The notes below the pieces were generated by a model. The model was not told the DNA's origin. It did not search any database and saw nothing but the letters and a program-made list of their open reading frames with translations. Source: Lactobacillus sp. S2-2 (GTDB lineage Bacteria; Bacillota; Bacilli; Lactobacillales; Lactobacillaceae). Taken from it: a stretch of 64,000 nt of DNA. Positions 57,425 through 64,000 of this stretch are shown here, piece by piece. How positions within the stretch are numbered: position 1 is the first letter of the stretch; the number at the start of each line of letters is the position of its first letter. Location: assembly GCF_021698855.1 (NCBI RefSeq), contig NZ_WWFA01000002.1, positions 1-64,000 of the forward strand, given 5' to 3'. The translations under genes and the position numbers were made by a program.

Positions 57425-58372
57425 ATGGACAGTATTGAAGAAATAATTAATCAGGCAAATATATTATATAATCAAGGAAATTATAGTGGAGCTAAAAAAC
57501 TATTAAATCCTTTATTAGAAGAAAATATGTCAGAAGTTATAATTAAATTATATTTAAAAATTCTATTTGGTTTGCAAGAGTACGAAGAAGGGACAACTTT
57601 TTCTGAAGAACATATCAGTTTATTAGAATTTGATAATGAATTTACTGAATTATTTATTGATGTTCACTTAAAAAATGAAATTTTTTTGGGAATATTACCT
57701 TTTATTAAAGATAAAGTTTTAAATTCAAAAAAATATGTTGATTATGTTCTTACTCAACAAAAAGTTTATATAAAAAATAACCAAGACAAAATTAATAAAA
57801 TAGTAAAAAAATTAAAGCATCTTTCTAATTATGATGATTTTTTTGAAGTACAAAGAATTATTGAATCAATGCAACAGTTATCCTATAAACTATTAAAAGA
57901 TGCTTTATCAATTACTCTAGTAGATGAAGATTTAAATCTATTGATAAGAAATATAATTTTAATAAAATTACGAACTTTTTATTTTGACGATAATTTGAAT
58001 GTTTTGAGTTATTATAATGAGATTGTTACAGTAAATCCAAATAAGTTATCGGGATATACAAATTCTAAATTTATGATCAAATTAAATAATTATCTTGATG
58101 AAAAAATAGTACAAGGTGAATTAATTTATTCAGATGTTAAAGAATTTTTGAATGAAGAAATGAAACTTTTTTATCCTTTTTTTGATTTTGATTTAATGAC
58201 ATTAATTGATGTTACAAAACGACAAGTTGTTTATGGTGATGCGATTGAATATATTAAAATTTTAAAAAGCCAAGAGAATAATGTAGACAAAATAAATAAA
58301 CTTGATAAAATAGAATCAATCTTTCAGATTATTGAAGAAACTAAAAATAATTTGATAAAACAATTTGATTAA
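57425..58372 (+). CDS. TPR-like repeat protein
   Basis: 315-residue soluble helical protein. The N-terminus MDSIEEIINQANILYNQGNYSGAKKLLNPLL is a clear tetratricopeptide unit, followed by less regular helices. A TPR gene at this place, before tuf, is common in lactobacilli; the partner is unknown. I chose the ATG at 57425 after TGAGGA; the longer reading would start inside the rnjB terminator. Confidence 0.85.
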   Translation: MDSIEEIINQANILYNQGNYSGAKKLLNPLLEENMSEVIIKLYLKILFGLQEYEEGTTFSEEHISLLEFDNEFTELFIDVHLKNEIFLGILPFIKDKVLNSKKYVDYVLTQQKVYIKNNQDKINKIVKKLKHLSNYDDFFEVQRIIESMQQLSYKLLKDALSITLVDEDLNLLIRNIILIKLRTFYFDDNLNVLSYYNEIVTVNPNKLSGYTNSKFMIKLNNYLDEKIVQGELIYSDVKEFLNEEMKLFYPFFDFDLMTLIDVTKRQVVYGDAIEYIKILKSQENNVDKINKLDKIESIFQIIEETKNNLIKQFD

Positions 58373-58387
58373 ATTAGGTTTTTATTG

Positions 58388-58416
58388 TTTACAAATATTT
58401 TTTTAGTAGCTATAAT
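58388..58416 (+). promoter_or_regulatory. tuf promoter P1
   Basis: TTTACA, exactly 17 bases, TATAAT: near-consensus. Confidence 0.7.
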
Positions 58417-58445
58417 TAAGATTGAATTCTGTATTGGCAACTTGG

Positions 58446-58473
58446 TTGTTTTTTGCAGAAAATGTAGTATAAT
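58446..58473 (+). promoter_or_regulatory. tuf promoter P2
   Basis: TTGTTT, 16 bases, TATAAT, 57 bases after P1. Two strong promoters in tandem fit the very high expression expected for EF-Tu. Confidence 0.6.
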
Positions 58474-58538
58474 AAACAATAAAGAGTCCTTGTTATAATT
58501 AAGGATAATCTTTCGAAATTTACAGGAGGTTTTCATAA

Positions 58539-59726
58539 ATGGCAAAAGAACATTATGAAAGAACAAAAGACCACGTTAATATTGGTACTATTGGACATAT
58601 TGACCACGGTAAAACAACATTAACTGCAGCTATCTCAAAAGTTTTATCTGACAAAGGTTTAGCTGAAGTAGAAGATTTCTCAAAAATCGATGCTGCTCCA
58701 GAAGAGCAAGAACGTGGTATTACTATTAATACTTCACATATCGAATACTCAACTGAAAAGCGTCACTATGCTCATATTGATGCTCCAGGACATGCTGATT
58801 ACGTTAAAAACATGATTACTGGTGCTGCTCAAATGGATGGTGCCATTCTTGTAGTTGCTGCTACTGATGGTCCTATGCCACAAACTCGTGAACATATCTT
58901 ATTAGCTCGCCAAGTTGGTGTTGAAAAGCTTATTGTTTTCTTAAACAAAACAGATATGGTTGACGATGATGAATTAGTTGACTTAGTTGAAATGGAAGTA
59001 CGTGAATTACTTTCAGAATATGACTACGATGGTGATGATATTCCAGTTATCCGTGGTTCAGCTCTTAAAGCACTTGAAGGTGACAAAGAACAAGAAGCTG
59101 TTATCATGAAATTAATGGATACTGTTGATGAATATATCCCAACTCCAGAACGTGATGAAAGTAAACCATTCTTAATGCCTGTTGAAGATGTATTTACTAT
59201 CACTGGTCGTGGTACTGTTGCATCTGGTCGTGTTGATCGTGGTGTTATTAACGTTGGAGATGAAGTTGAAATCGTTGGTTTATTTGAAGAAACAAGTAAA
59301 ACAACTGTAACTGGTCTTGAAATGTTCAGAAAAACTCTTGACTCAGGTCAAGCAGGTGATAACATTGGTGCATTACTTCGTGGTGTTAACCGTGAACAAG
59401 TTGTCCGTGGACAAGTTCTTGCACAACCAGGTTCAATTAAAACTCATCTTAAATTTAGTAGTGAAGTGTACGTACTAAGTAAAGATGAAGGTGGACGTCA
59501 TACTCCATTCTTCTCAAACTACCGTCCACAATTCTACTTCCATACTACTGATGTTACTGGTGTTATTTCACTAGAAGACGGTGTAGAAATGGTTATGCCT
59601 GGTGATAACGTTACATTCAACGTTGAATTAACTAAACCAGTTGCTATTGAAGAAGGACTTAAATTCACTATTCGTGAAGGTGGTCATACTGTTGGTGCTG
59701 GTGTTGTTACTCGTATCGATGACTAG
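58539..59726 (+). CDS. tuf: Elongation factor Tu
   Basis: 395-residue EF-Tu delivering aminoacyl-tRNA to the ribosome. G1 GHIDHGKT (19-26), [25 protein letters not shown] (the usual NKxD), and the C-terminal GGRHTPFF and RTTDVTG-like FHTTDVTG. Codon use differs strongly from the surroundings (GGT, CGT, CCA, AAC), as in highly expressed genes. AGGAGG ribosome site; monocistronic with its own terminator. Confidence 0.99.
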   Translation: MAKEHYERTKDHVNIGTIGHIDHGKTTLTAAISKVLSDKGLAEVEDFSKIDAAPEEQERGITINTSHIEYSTEKRHYAHIDAPGHADYVKNMITGAAQMDGAILVVAATDGPMPQTREHILLARQVGVEKLIVFLNKTDMVDDDELVDLVEMEVRELLSEYDYDGDDIPVIRGSALKALEGDKEQEAVIMKLMDTVDEYIPTPERDESKPFLMPVEDVFTITGRGTVASGRVDRGVINVGDEVEIVGLFEETSKTTVTGLEMFRKTLDSGQAGDNIGALLRGVNREQVVRGQVLAQPGSIKTHLKFSSEVYVLSKDEGGRHTPFFSNYRPQFYFHTTDVTGVISLEDGVEMVMPGDNVTFNVELTKPVAIEEGLKFTIREGGHTVGAGVVTRIDD

Positions 59727-59744
59727 TACTAATTAAATAATTAG

Positions 59745-59772
59745 GTCTGAAGATTATTCTTCAGGCTTTTTT
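59745..59772 (+). terminator. Terminator after tuf
   Basis: GTCTGAAGA pairs with TCTTCAGGC (one T-G pair) around TTAT, then six Ts. Confidence 0.92.
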
Positions 59773-59793
59773 ATTTGTTTTTATCTACAAAGA

Positions 59794-59822
59794 TTTACAT
59801 TTCATAGACTTTAAGTTAAACT
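59794..59822 (+). promoter_or_regulatory. Promoter of tig
   Basis: TTTACA, exactly 17 bases, TAAACT, about 65 bases before the tig start. Confidence 0.5.
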
Positions 59823-59886
59823 AAGTAATGTAGAAAATTACATGAAAAATTATGTTAATCTAATTTTTTCATTTGGAGGAAGTAGA

Positions 59887-61176
59887 ATGGCAAATTGGGA
59901 AAAAAAAGAAGCTAATAAAGGTGAATTAACTTTTGAAATTAGCGTAGAACAAATTAATGATGGTTTAGATAAAGCATTTAATAAAACTAAAAAAGATTTA
60001 CGAGTACCTGGCTTTAGAAAAGGTAAAGTAAGTCGTCAAGTATTTAATAAAATGTATGGTGAAGAATCTCTATACCAAGAAGCTTTGAACTTTATGTTAC
60101 CAGAAGCTTATGCTGAAGCATTAAAAGAAACTAACGTTGACGCAGTTGATCAACCTGAAATTAGTGTTGAATCAATGGAAAAGGGTCAACCATGGGTTAT
60201 TAAAGCTACTGTAAGTGTTAAACCAGAAGCTAAATTAGGTCAATACAAAGATCTTACTGTTGAAAAGCAAAATACTCGTGTTTACGCAAAAGATATTGAT
60301 GCAAAATTAGAAGAAAAACAAAAATCACAAGCTGAACTTGTTTTAAAAGATAAACCAGCTGAAAATGGTGATACTGTTGTTATTGATTTTGAAGGTTTTG
60401 TTGATGGAAAAGCTTTTGAGGGTGGACAATCAAATAATTATTCACTTGAATTAGGATCAAATTCATTTATTCCTGGATTTGAAGACCAATTAGTAGGTAA
60501 AAAAGCTGAAGATGAAACTGATGTAAAAGTAACTTTCCCAGAAGAATACCAAGCTAAAGAATTAGCTGGTAAAGAAGCAACATTTAAAGTTAAGGTACAT
60601 GAAGTTAAACAACAAGAATTACCTGAACTTGATGATGAATTTGCAAAAGATGTTGATGAATCAGTTGATAATTTAGAAGAATTAAAAGCTAAAATCAAAG
60701 AAGAATTAAAAGAAGAAAAAACTAACGCTGCAAAAGAAGCAATTGAAAATGATGCAATTACTCAAGCTGTTGATAATGCAGAAGTTAATGATATTCCTCA
60801 ATCAATGATTGATTCAGATATTCAAAGACAAATGGATCAATACCTTGCAAGTATGCAACAACAAGGTATTAATGAAGAAATGTTCTTCCAATTAACTGGA
60901 ACTTCAAGAGACGATTTGAAAAAACAATTTACTGATGGTGCAGATCGTCGTGTTAAAACAAATATTGTACTTGAAGAAATTGTTAAAGCTGAAAAAATTG
61001 AACCTTCACAAGAAGATATTGATGCAGAAATTAAAAATCTTGCTGGTCAATATGGAATGGAAGAATCAGCAATTCGTGGAGCTTTAACTGATGATATGTT
61101 AAAACACGATATTGGTGTTCAAAAGGCTGTTCAATTGATTACTGATAGTGCAAAACAAGAAAGTAAATCAAAATAA
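59887..61176 (+). CDS. tig: Trigger factor
   Basis: 429-residue ribosome-bound chaperone and prolyl isomerase. The N-terminal ribosome docking signature is [11 protein letters not shown]; the FKBP-type domain (about 160-245) has [19 protein letters not shown] and the long helical C-terminal domain is complete. I chose the ATG at 59887 after TTTGGAGGA; the upstream ATG at 59842 has no ribosome site and adds an atypical hydrophobic stretch. Confidence 0.97.
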   Translation: MANWEKKEANKGELTFEISVEQINDGLDKAFNKTKKDLRVPGFRKGKVSRQVFNKMYGEESLYQEALNFMLPEAYAEALKETNVDAVDQPEISVESMEKGQPWVIKATVSVKPEAKLGQYKDLTVEKQNTRVYAKDIDAKLEEKQKSQAELVLKDKPAENGDTVVIDFEGFVDGKAFEGGQSNNYSLELGSNSFIPGFEDQLVGKKAEDETDVKVTFPEEYQAKELAGKEATFKVKVHEVKQQELPELDDEFAKDVDESVDNLEELKAKIKEELKEEKTNAAKEAIENDAITQAVDNAEVNDIPQSMIDSDIQRQMDQYLASMQQQGINEEMFFQLTGTSRDDLKKQFTDGADRRVKTNIVLEEIVKAEKIEPSQEDIDAEIKNLAGQYGMEESAIRGALTDDMLKHDIGVQKAVQLITDSAKQESKSK

Positions 61177-61193
61177 TTTTTAATTATTGATTG

Positions 61194-61229
61194 AAAAACC
61201 CGCTTCATTTAATGATCGGGTTTTTTTTA
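61194..61229 (+). terminator. Terminator after tig
   Basis: AAAACCCG pairs with CGGGTTTT; TCAT and ATGA extend the stem inside; T run after it. Confidence 0.9.
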
Positions 61230-61308
61230 ATAAAAGTAATTTCTTTTATTAAATTTATTTTTATGGTATATTTTTTTAACAATTAGAAATAAAAAAGAGG
61301 TGTATTTT

Positions 61309-62556
61309 ATGTTTGATGACACTGATGAAAAAGAAGTGATTACTTGTTCTTTTTGTGGTAAGACACAAGACCAAGTTAAAAAAATTGTTGCTGGACCAGG
61401 GGTTTATATTTGTAATGAATGTATTGAGTTATGTCAACAAATAATCGATGAAGAACTTTCAGAATCAAAATCTAATGAAAAAATTAATGTATTAACTCCA
61501 TCACAAATTGTTGATAATCTTAATGATTATGTAATCGGTCAAGGTGATGCTAAAAAAACTTTGGCTGTAGCTGTTTATAATCATTATATGAGAATTAATG
61601 AATTAGCTGATGAAAATCATGATGAAAATGATACACAGATTCAAAAAAGTAATATTTCGGTAATTGGACCAACGGGATCAGGTAAAACTTATTTAGCACA
61701 AACACTTGCAAGAACTTTGAATGTTCCTTTTGCGATCGCTGATGCTACTACTTTAACTGAAGCTGGTTATGTTGGTGAAGATGTCGAAAATATCATTTTG
61801 AAATTACTTCAAAGTGCTGATTACGATGTGGAAAAAGCCGAAAAAGGAATCATTTATATTGATGAAATTGATAAGATTGCTAAAAAGTCTGAAAATGTAT
61901 CAATAACTCGTGATGTTTCTGGTGAAGGTGTACAACAATCTCTTTTAAAAATTTTAGAAGGAACAGTTGCAAGTGTTCCGCCAAAAGGTGGAAGAAAACA
62001 TCCTCAACAGGAATTAATCAAAGTTGATACTAAGAATATTTTATTTATTGTTGGTGGAGCATTTGATGGTATTCAAAATATTGTAAAAAATCGTTTAGGT
62101 AATAAAGTAATTGGTTTTGGTAATAATCAAAAAACCACTGCTAATGATTTAAATGATGATGATGTTATGAGACATGTTATTCCTGAAGATTTAATGCAAT
62201 TTGGTTTAATACCTGAATTCATTGGACGTTTACCAATACTAACTGCTTTAGATAAATTAAGTGAAAATGATTTAGTAAGAATTTTAACTGAACCTAAAAA
62301 TGCTTTGGTTAAGCAGTACCAAAAATTACTTAGTTTAGAAGGCGTTAAATTAACTTTTGAAAAAGAAGCATTACAAACAATGGCTCAATTAGCAATTTCA
62401 AGAAATACTGGAGCTAGAGGACTTAGATCTATTATTGAAGATGTTATGAGAGATATCATGTTTGATTTACCTAGTCGTAAAGATGTTCAAGAAGTTATTG
62501 TTACAAAAGATTCAGTCGAAAATAATGCTGAACCAAAATTAGTATTAAAAAAGTAG
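61309..62556 (+). CDS. clpX: ATP-dependent Clp protease ATP-binding subunit ClpX
   Basis: 415-residue AAA+ unfoldase for ClpP. Zinc-binding domain with Cys13, 16, 35 and 38, Walker A GPTGSGKT (120-127), Walker [11 protein letters not shown], sensor-arginine region, and the ClpP-binding IGFG loop in [15 protein letters not shown] before the ATG at 61309. clpX next to tig and engB is the canonical order. Confidence 0.98.
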   Translation: MFDDTDEKEVITCSFCGKTQDQVKKIVAGPGVYICNECIELCQQIIDEELSESKSNEKINVLTPSQIVDNLNDYVIGQGDAKKTLAVAVYNHYMRINELADENHDENDTQIQKSNISVIGPTGSGKTYLAQTLARTLNVPFAIADATTLTEAGYVGEDVENIILKLLQSADYDVEKAEKGIIYIDEIDKIAKKSENVSITRDVSGEGVQQSLLKILEGTVASVPPKGGRKHPQQELIKVDTKNILFIVGGAFDGIQNIVKNRLGNKVIGFGNNQKTTANDLNDDDVMRHVIPEDLMQFGLIPEFIGRLPILTALDKLSENDLVRILTEPKNALVKQYQKLLSLEGVKLTFEKEALQTMAQLAISRNTGARGLRSIIEDVMRDIMFDLPSRKDVQEVIVTKDSVENNAEPKLVLKK

Positions 62557-62579
62557 ACTAACTTAGTCTACTTTTTTTA
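62547..62579. terminator. Terminator after clpX
   Basis: AAAAAAGTAGACTA pairs with TAGTCTACTTTTTT. The stem begins in the last codons of clpX; engB follows after 17 bases, so some readthrough is likely. Confidence 0.85.
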
Positions 62580-62595
62580 TCTATAAGGAGATAAT

Positions 62596-63180
62596 ATGCA
62601 AGTAAAAAATGTTGAATTAGTTATGAGTGCTGTAGATCCAAAGCAATATCCAACCACTGGTTATCCAGAAATAGGATTAATTGGTCGTTCTAATGTTGGT
62701 AAGTCATCTTTAACTAATGTATTAATTAATCGAAAAGACTATGCTTATACATCTGGTCAACCCGGTAAAACACAAACATTAAATTTTTATAATGTTGATG
62801 ATTTATTGTATTTTGTAGATGTCCCTGGATATGGATACGCTAAAGTTTCAAAATCAGAAAGAGAAAAATGGGCTGAAATGATTGAAACTTATTTGACTAA
62901 AAGGGATAAGTTAAAAGGTGTTGTTAGCTTAATCGATGGTCGTCATAAACCATCAGAATATGATTTACAAATGCGTGATTGGCTTGATTATTATGAAATT
63001 CCAGTTTTATATGTAGCTACTAAAGTTGATAAGGTTTCCAAAAGTCAACGAAAGAATCAAGAAAATATGTTGAGAACCGAATTACAATTAGAGCAAGACG
63101 AAACGTTAATTATGTTTTCTGCGAAGACTAAATATGGTAAAGATGAAGTTTGGAAATGGATAGAAAATCAAATTAAATAA
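62596..63180 (+). CDS. engB: Ribosome biogenesis GTP-binding protein YsxC/EngB
   Basis: 194-residue GTPase required for 50S assembly. G1 GRSNVGKSS (about 34-42), G2 region QPGKTQTLNFYN, G3 DVPGYGYAKVSK and G4 TKVDKVSK. Ribosome site AAGGAG. Length typical. Confidence 0.97.
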   Translation: MQVKNVELVMSAVDPKQYPTTGYPEIGLIGRSNVGKSSLTNVLINRKDYAYTSGQPGKTQTLNFYNVDDLLYFVDVPGYGYAKVSKSEREKWAEMIETYLTKRDKLKGVVSLIDGRHKPSEYDLQMRDWLDYYEIPVLYVATKVDKVSKSQRKNQENMLRTELQLEQDETLIMFSAKTKYGKDEVWKWIENQIK

Positions 63181-63226
63181 AATAAGTCTTTATAGTTAAT
63201 TTTATTTAACTATAAAGACTTATTTT
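63180..63226. terminator. Bidirectional terminator engB / small minus-strand gene
   Basis: AAATAAGTCTTTATAGTTAA pairs with its complement ending in ACTTATTTTT; one of the longest stems in the window. Confidence 0.93.
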
Positions 63227-63234
63227 TCTAACTA

Positions 63235-63402
63235 TTATTTATTTTTATTTCGTTTAAAAAATCCTTTAGATTTTTTCTTTTTAGTTTCTTTTTTATCATC
63301 ACGTTTTAAGAATTTATCTCTATTAGGATCTTCAGGACTATCTTGTGCAAATTTACCAAACATTGAATCTAAATCATCATTACGTTGTACTTTTAATCCC
63401 AT
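63235..63402 (-). CDS. Small basic protein, probably SPJ_0845-like
   Basis: 55 residues, MGLKVQRNDDLDSMFGKFAQ at the start, then a very Lys/Arg-rich tail. AGAGGAGATG on the minus strand gives a strong ribosome site before the ATG. The RNDDLDSMF-KFA start resembles small conserved proteins of lactobacilli and streptococci labelled SPJ_0845 family; this assignment is from memory. Function unknown. Divergent from uvrC and convergent with engB. Confidence 0.7.
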   Translation of the reverse strand: MGLKVQRNDDLDSMFGKFAQDSPEDPNRDKFLKRDDKKETKKKKSKGFFKRNKNK

Positions 63403-63483
63403 AAAATCATCTCCTCTTTAAATTATATCTTAGCAAAAAAAGTATTTTATTGCATTCGTTTTAATGAAAAATTTAAGAATCCT

Positions 63484-63511
63484 TTGTTATATTGGTTTAC
63501 CATAGTATAAT
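63484..63511 (+). promoter_or_regulatory. Promoter of uvrC
   Basis: TTGTTA, 16 bases, TATAAT, 37 bases before the uvrC start. Confidence 0.6.
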
Positions 63512-63547
63512 TAAAAAAGAAGTTTTTATCGAAAGGTGGTCTTGATT

Positions 63548-64000
63548 GTGGCATCAGAATTGATTGAAAATAAATTAGCTTTATTACCAGATCTACCTGG
63601 TTGTTACATGATGAAAGATAAAGATGAAAACATTATTTATGTTGGTAAGGCTAAGAATCTAAAAAATCGTGTTCGTTCATATTTTAAAAGTCATCATACT
63701 GGTAAAACTGCTAAACTAGTTTCGACGATTGCTAATTTTGAAACGATTATAACAACTAATGATAAAGAAGCTTTTTTATTAGAAATTACTTTAATTCAAA
63801 AACATCGACCATATTTTAATATTAGATTAAAGCAAGGTAATGGTGGATATCCATATATTAAAATAACAAATGAAAAAGATCCTCAGATAATGATATCAAG
63901 TGTAATAAAAAAGGATGGGGCTTATTATTTTGGACCTTATCCCAATGTTTATGCAGCAGATGAGACTTTGAATTTTTTACAAAAAACATATCCATTACGT
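63548..64000 (+). CDS. uvrC: UvrABC system protein C, N-terminal part (cut by window end)
   Basis: The first 151 codons are visible and open to the end of the window. They form the GIY-YIG nuclease domain: LPDLPGCYMMKD, IIYVGKAKNLKNRVRSYF, KEAFLLEITLIQKHRPYFN. UvrC makes both incisions in nucleotide excision repair. I chose the GTG start at 63548, 7 bases after AAAGGTGG; a TTG at 63542 region is less likely. uvrC after engB is the normal order; the gene is not broken, only cut off. Confidence 0.95.
   Translation, partial: MASELIENKLALLPDLPGCYMMKDKDENIIYVGKAKNLKNRVRSYFKSHHTGKTAKLVSTIANFETIITTNDKEAFLLEITLIQKHRPYFNIRLKQGNGGYPYIKITNEKDPQIMISSVIKKDGAYYFGPYPNVYAADETLNFLQKTYPLR

Noticed and set aside
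58369-58566. Minus-strand 65-codon frame over the tuf promoter region
   Set aside because: It covers two plus-strand promoters and the tuf ribosome site, with no support as a gene.

Overview
The window is a strongly AT-rich chromosomal segment of a Firmicutes bacterium, most likely a lactic acid bacterium of the Lactobacillaceae. Three things point there: the gene order (DUF3397-mraZ-dcw cluster-divIVA-ileS; typA-ftsW-ylbG-rsmD-coaD-comEA/EB/EC-holA-rpsT-rpsO-rnjB-tuf-tig-clpX-engB-uvrC), Gram-positive features (strong AGGAGG ribosome sites, frequent TTG starts, an Ile T-box, RpoY, RNase J1/J2), and several small families typical of lactobacilli (DUF4044, DUF3397, DUF1831, UPF0223). No 16S rRNA or diagnostic metabolic operon lies inside, so I do not name a genus. 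There is no prophage, insertion sequence, transposase, CRISPR array or obvious island. This is a compact core-genome window.

Layout. 1-1706: the 3' end of a 5S rRNA followed by 19 tRNA genes, including an exactly repeated fMet-Asp pair, closed by a terminator. 1729-8355: a small unknown minus-strand gene (possibly a remote ComK relative), then a YhfI-like hydrolase, coiA, pepF, relQ, nadK and an RluD-type pseudouridine synthase. 8358-12468: cutC, trmL, ftsK and two small membrane proteins. 12541-25631: MraZ boxes and the division and cell-wall cluster mraZ-rsmH-ftsL-pbp2B-mraY-murD-murG-divIB-ftsA-ftsZ-sepF-yggT-ylmH-divIVA. 25632-28640: T-box and ileS. 28700-33204: a cold-shock protein, nudF, mtnN, a cysteine desulfurase, DUF1831 and mnmA. 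33310-39046: a phosphoglycerate-mutase-family protein, a TPR protein, recD2, a divergent PRPP synthase and an aldo/keto reductase. 39081-41925 (minus): a lipid kinase, rnjA and rpoY. 42093-44447: an unknown membrane-anchored protein, def, a dehydrogenase-like pseudoenzyme and UPF0223. 44472-54732: typA with a leader that looks like an attenuator, ftsW, ylbG, rsmD, coaD, a PDZ-Lon-type protease, comEA-comEB-comEC and holA. 54744-64000: rpsT (minus), rpsO, rnjB, a TPR protein, tuf, tig, clpX, engB, a small minus-strand gene and the start of uvrC.

How it fits together. Most genes run on the plus strand in tightly packed operons ended by strong hairpin-T terminators, many of them bidirectional. 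The main themes are septation and peptidoglycan precursor synthesis, tRNA supply and modification (tRNA cluster, trmL, mnmA with its sulfur donor, ileS), RNA turnover (both RNase J paralogues, rpoY), translation GTPases and chaperones, and DNA uptake (coiA, comEA, comEB, comEC).

No stretch longer than about 300 bases lacks a gene. The longest gaps, 55011-55262 and 44448-44663, hold promoters and RNA leaders. The least ordinary items are the dehydrogenase-like pseudoenzyme at 43259, the PRPP synthase without its canonical PRPP loop at 37086, the typA leader, the possible ComK-like protein at 1729, and the 600-bp-spaced tRNA duplication.
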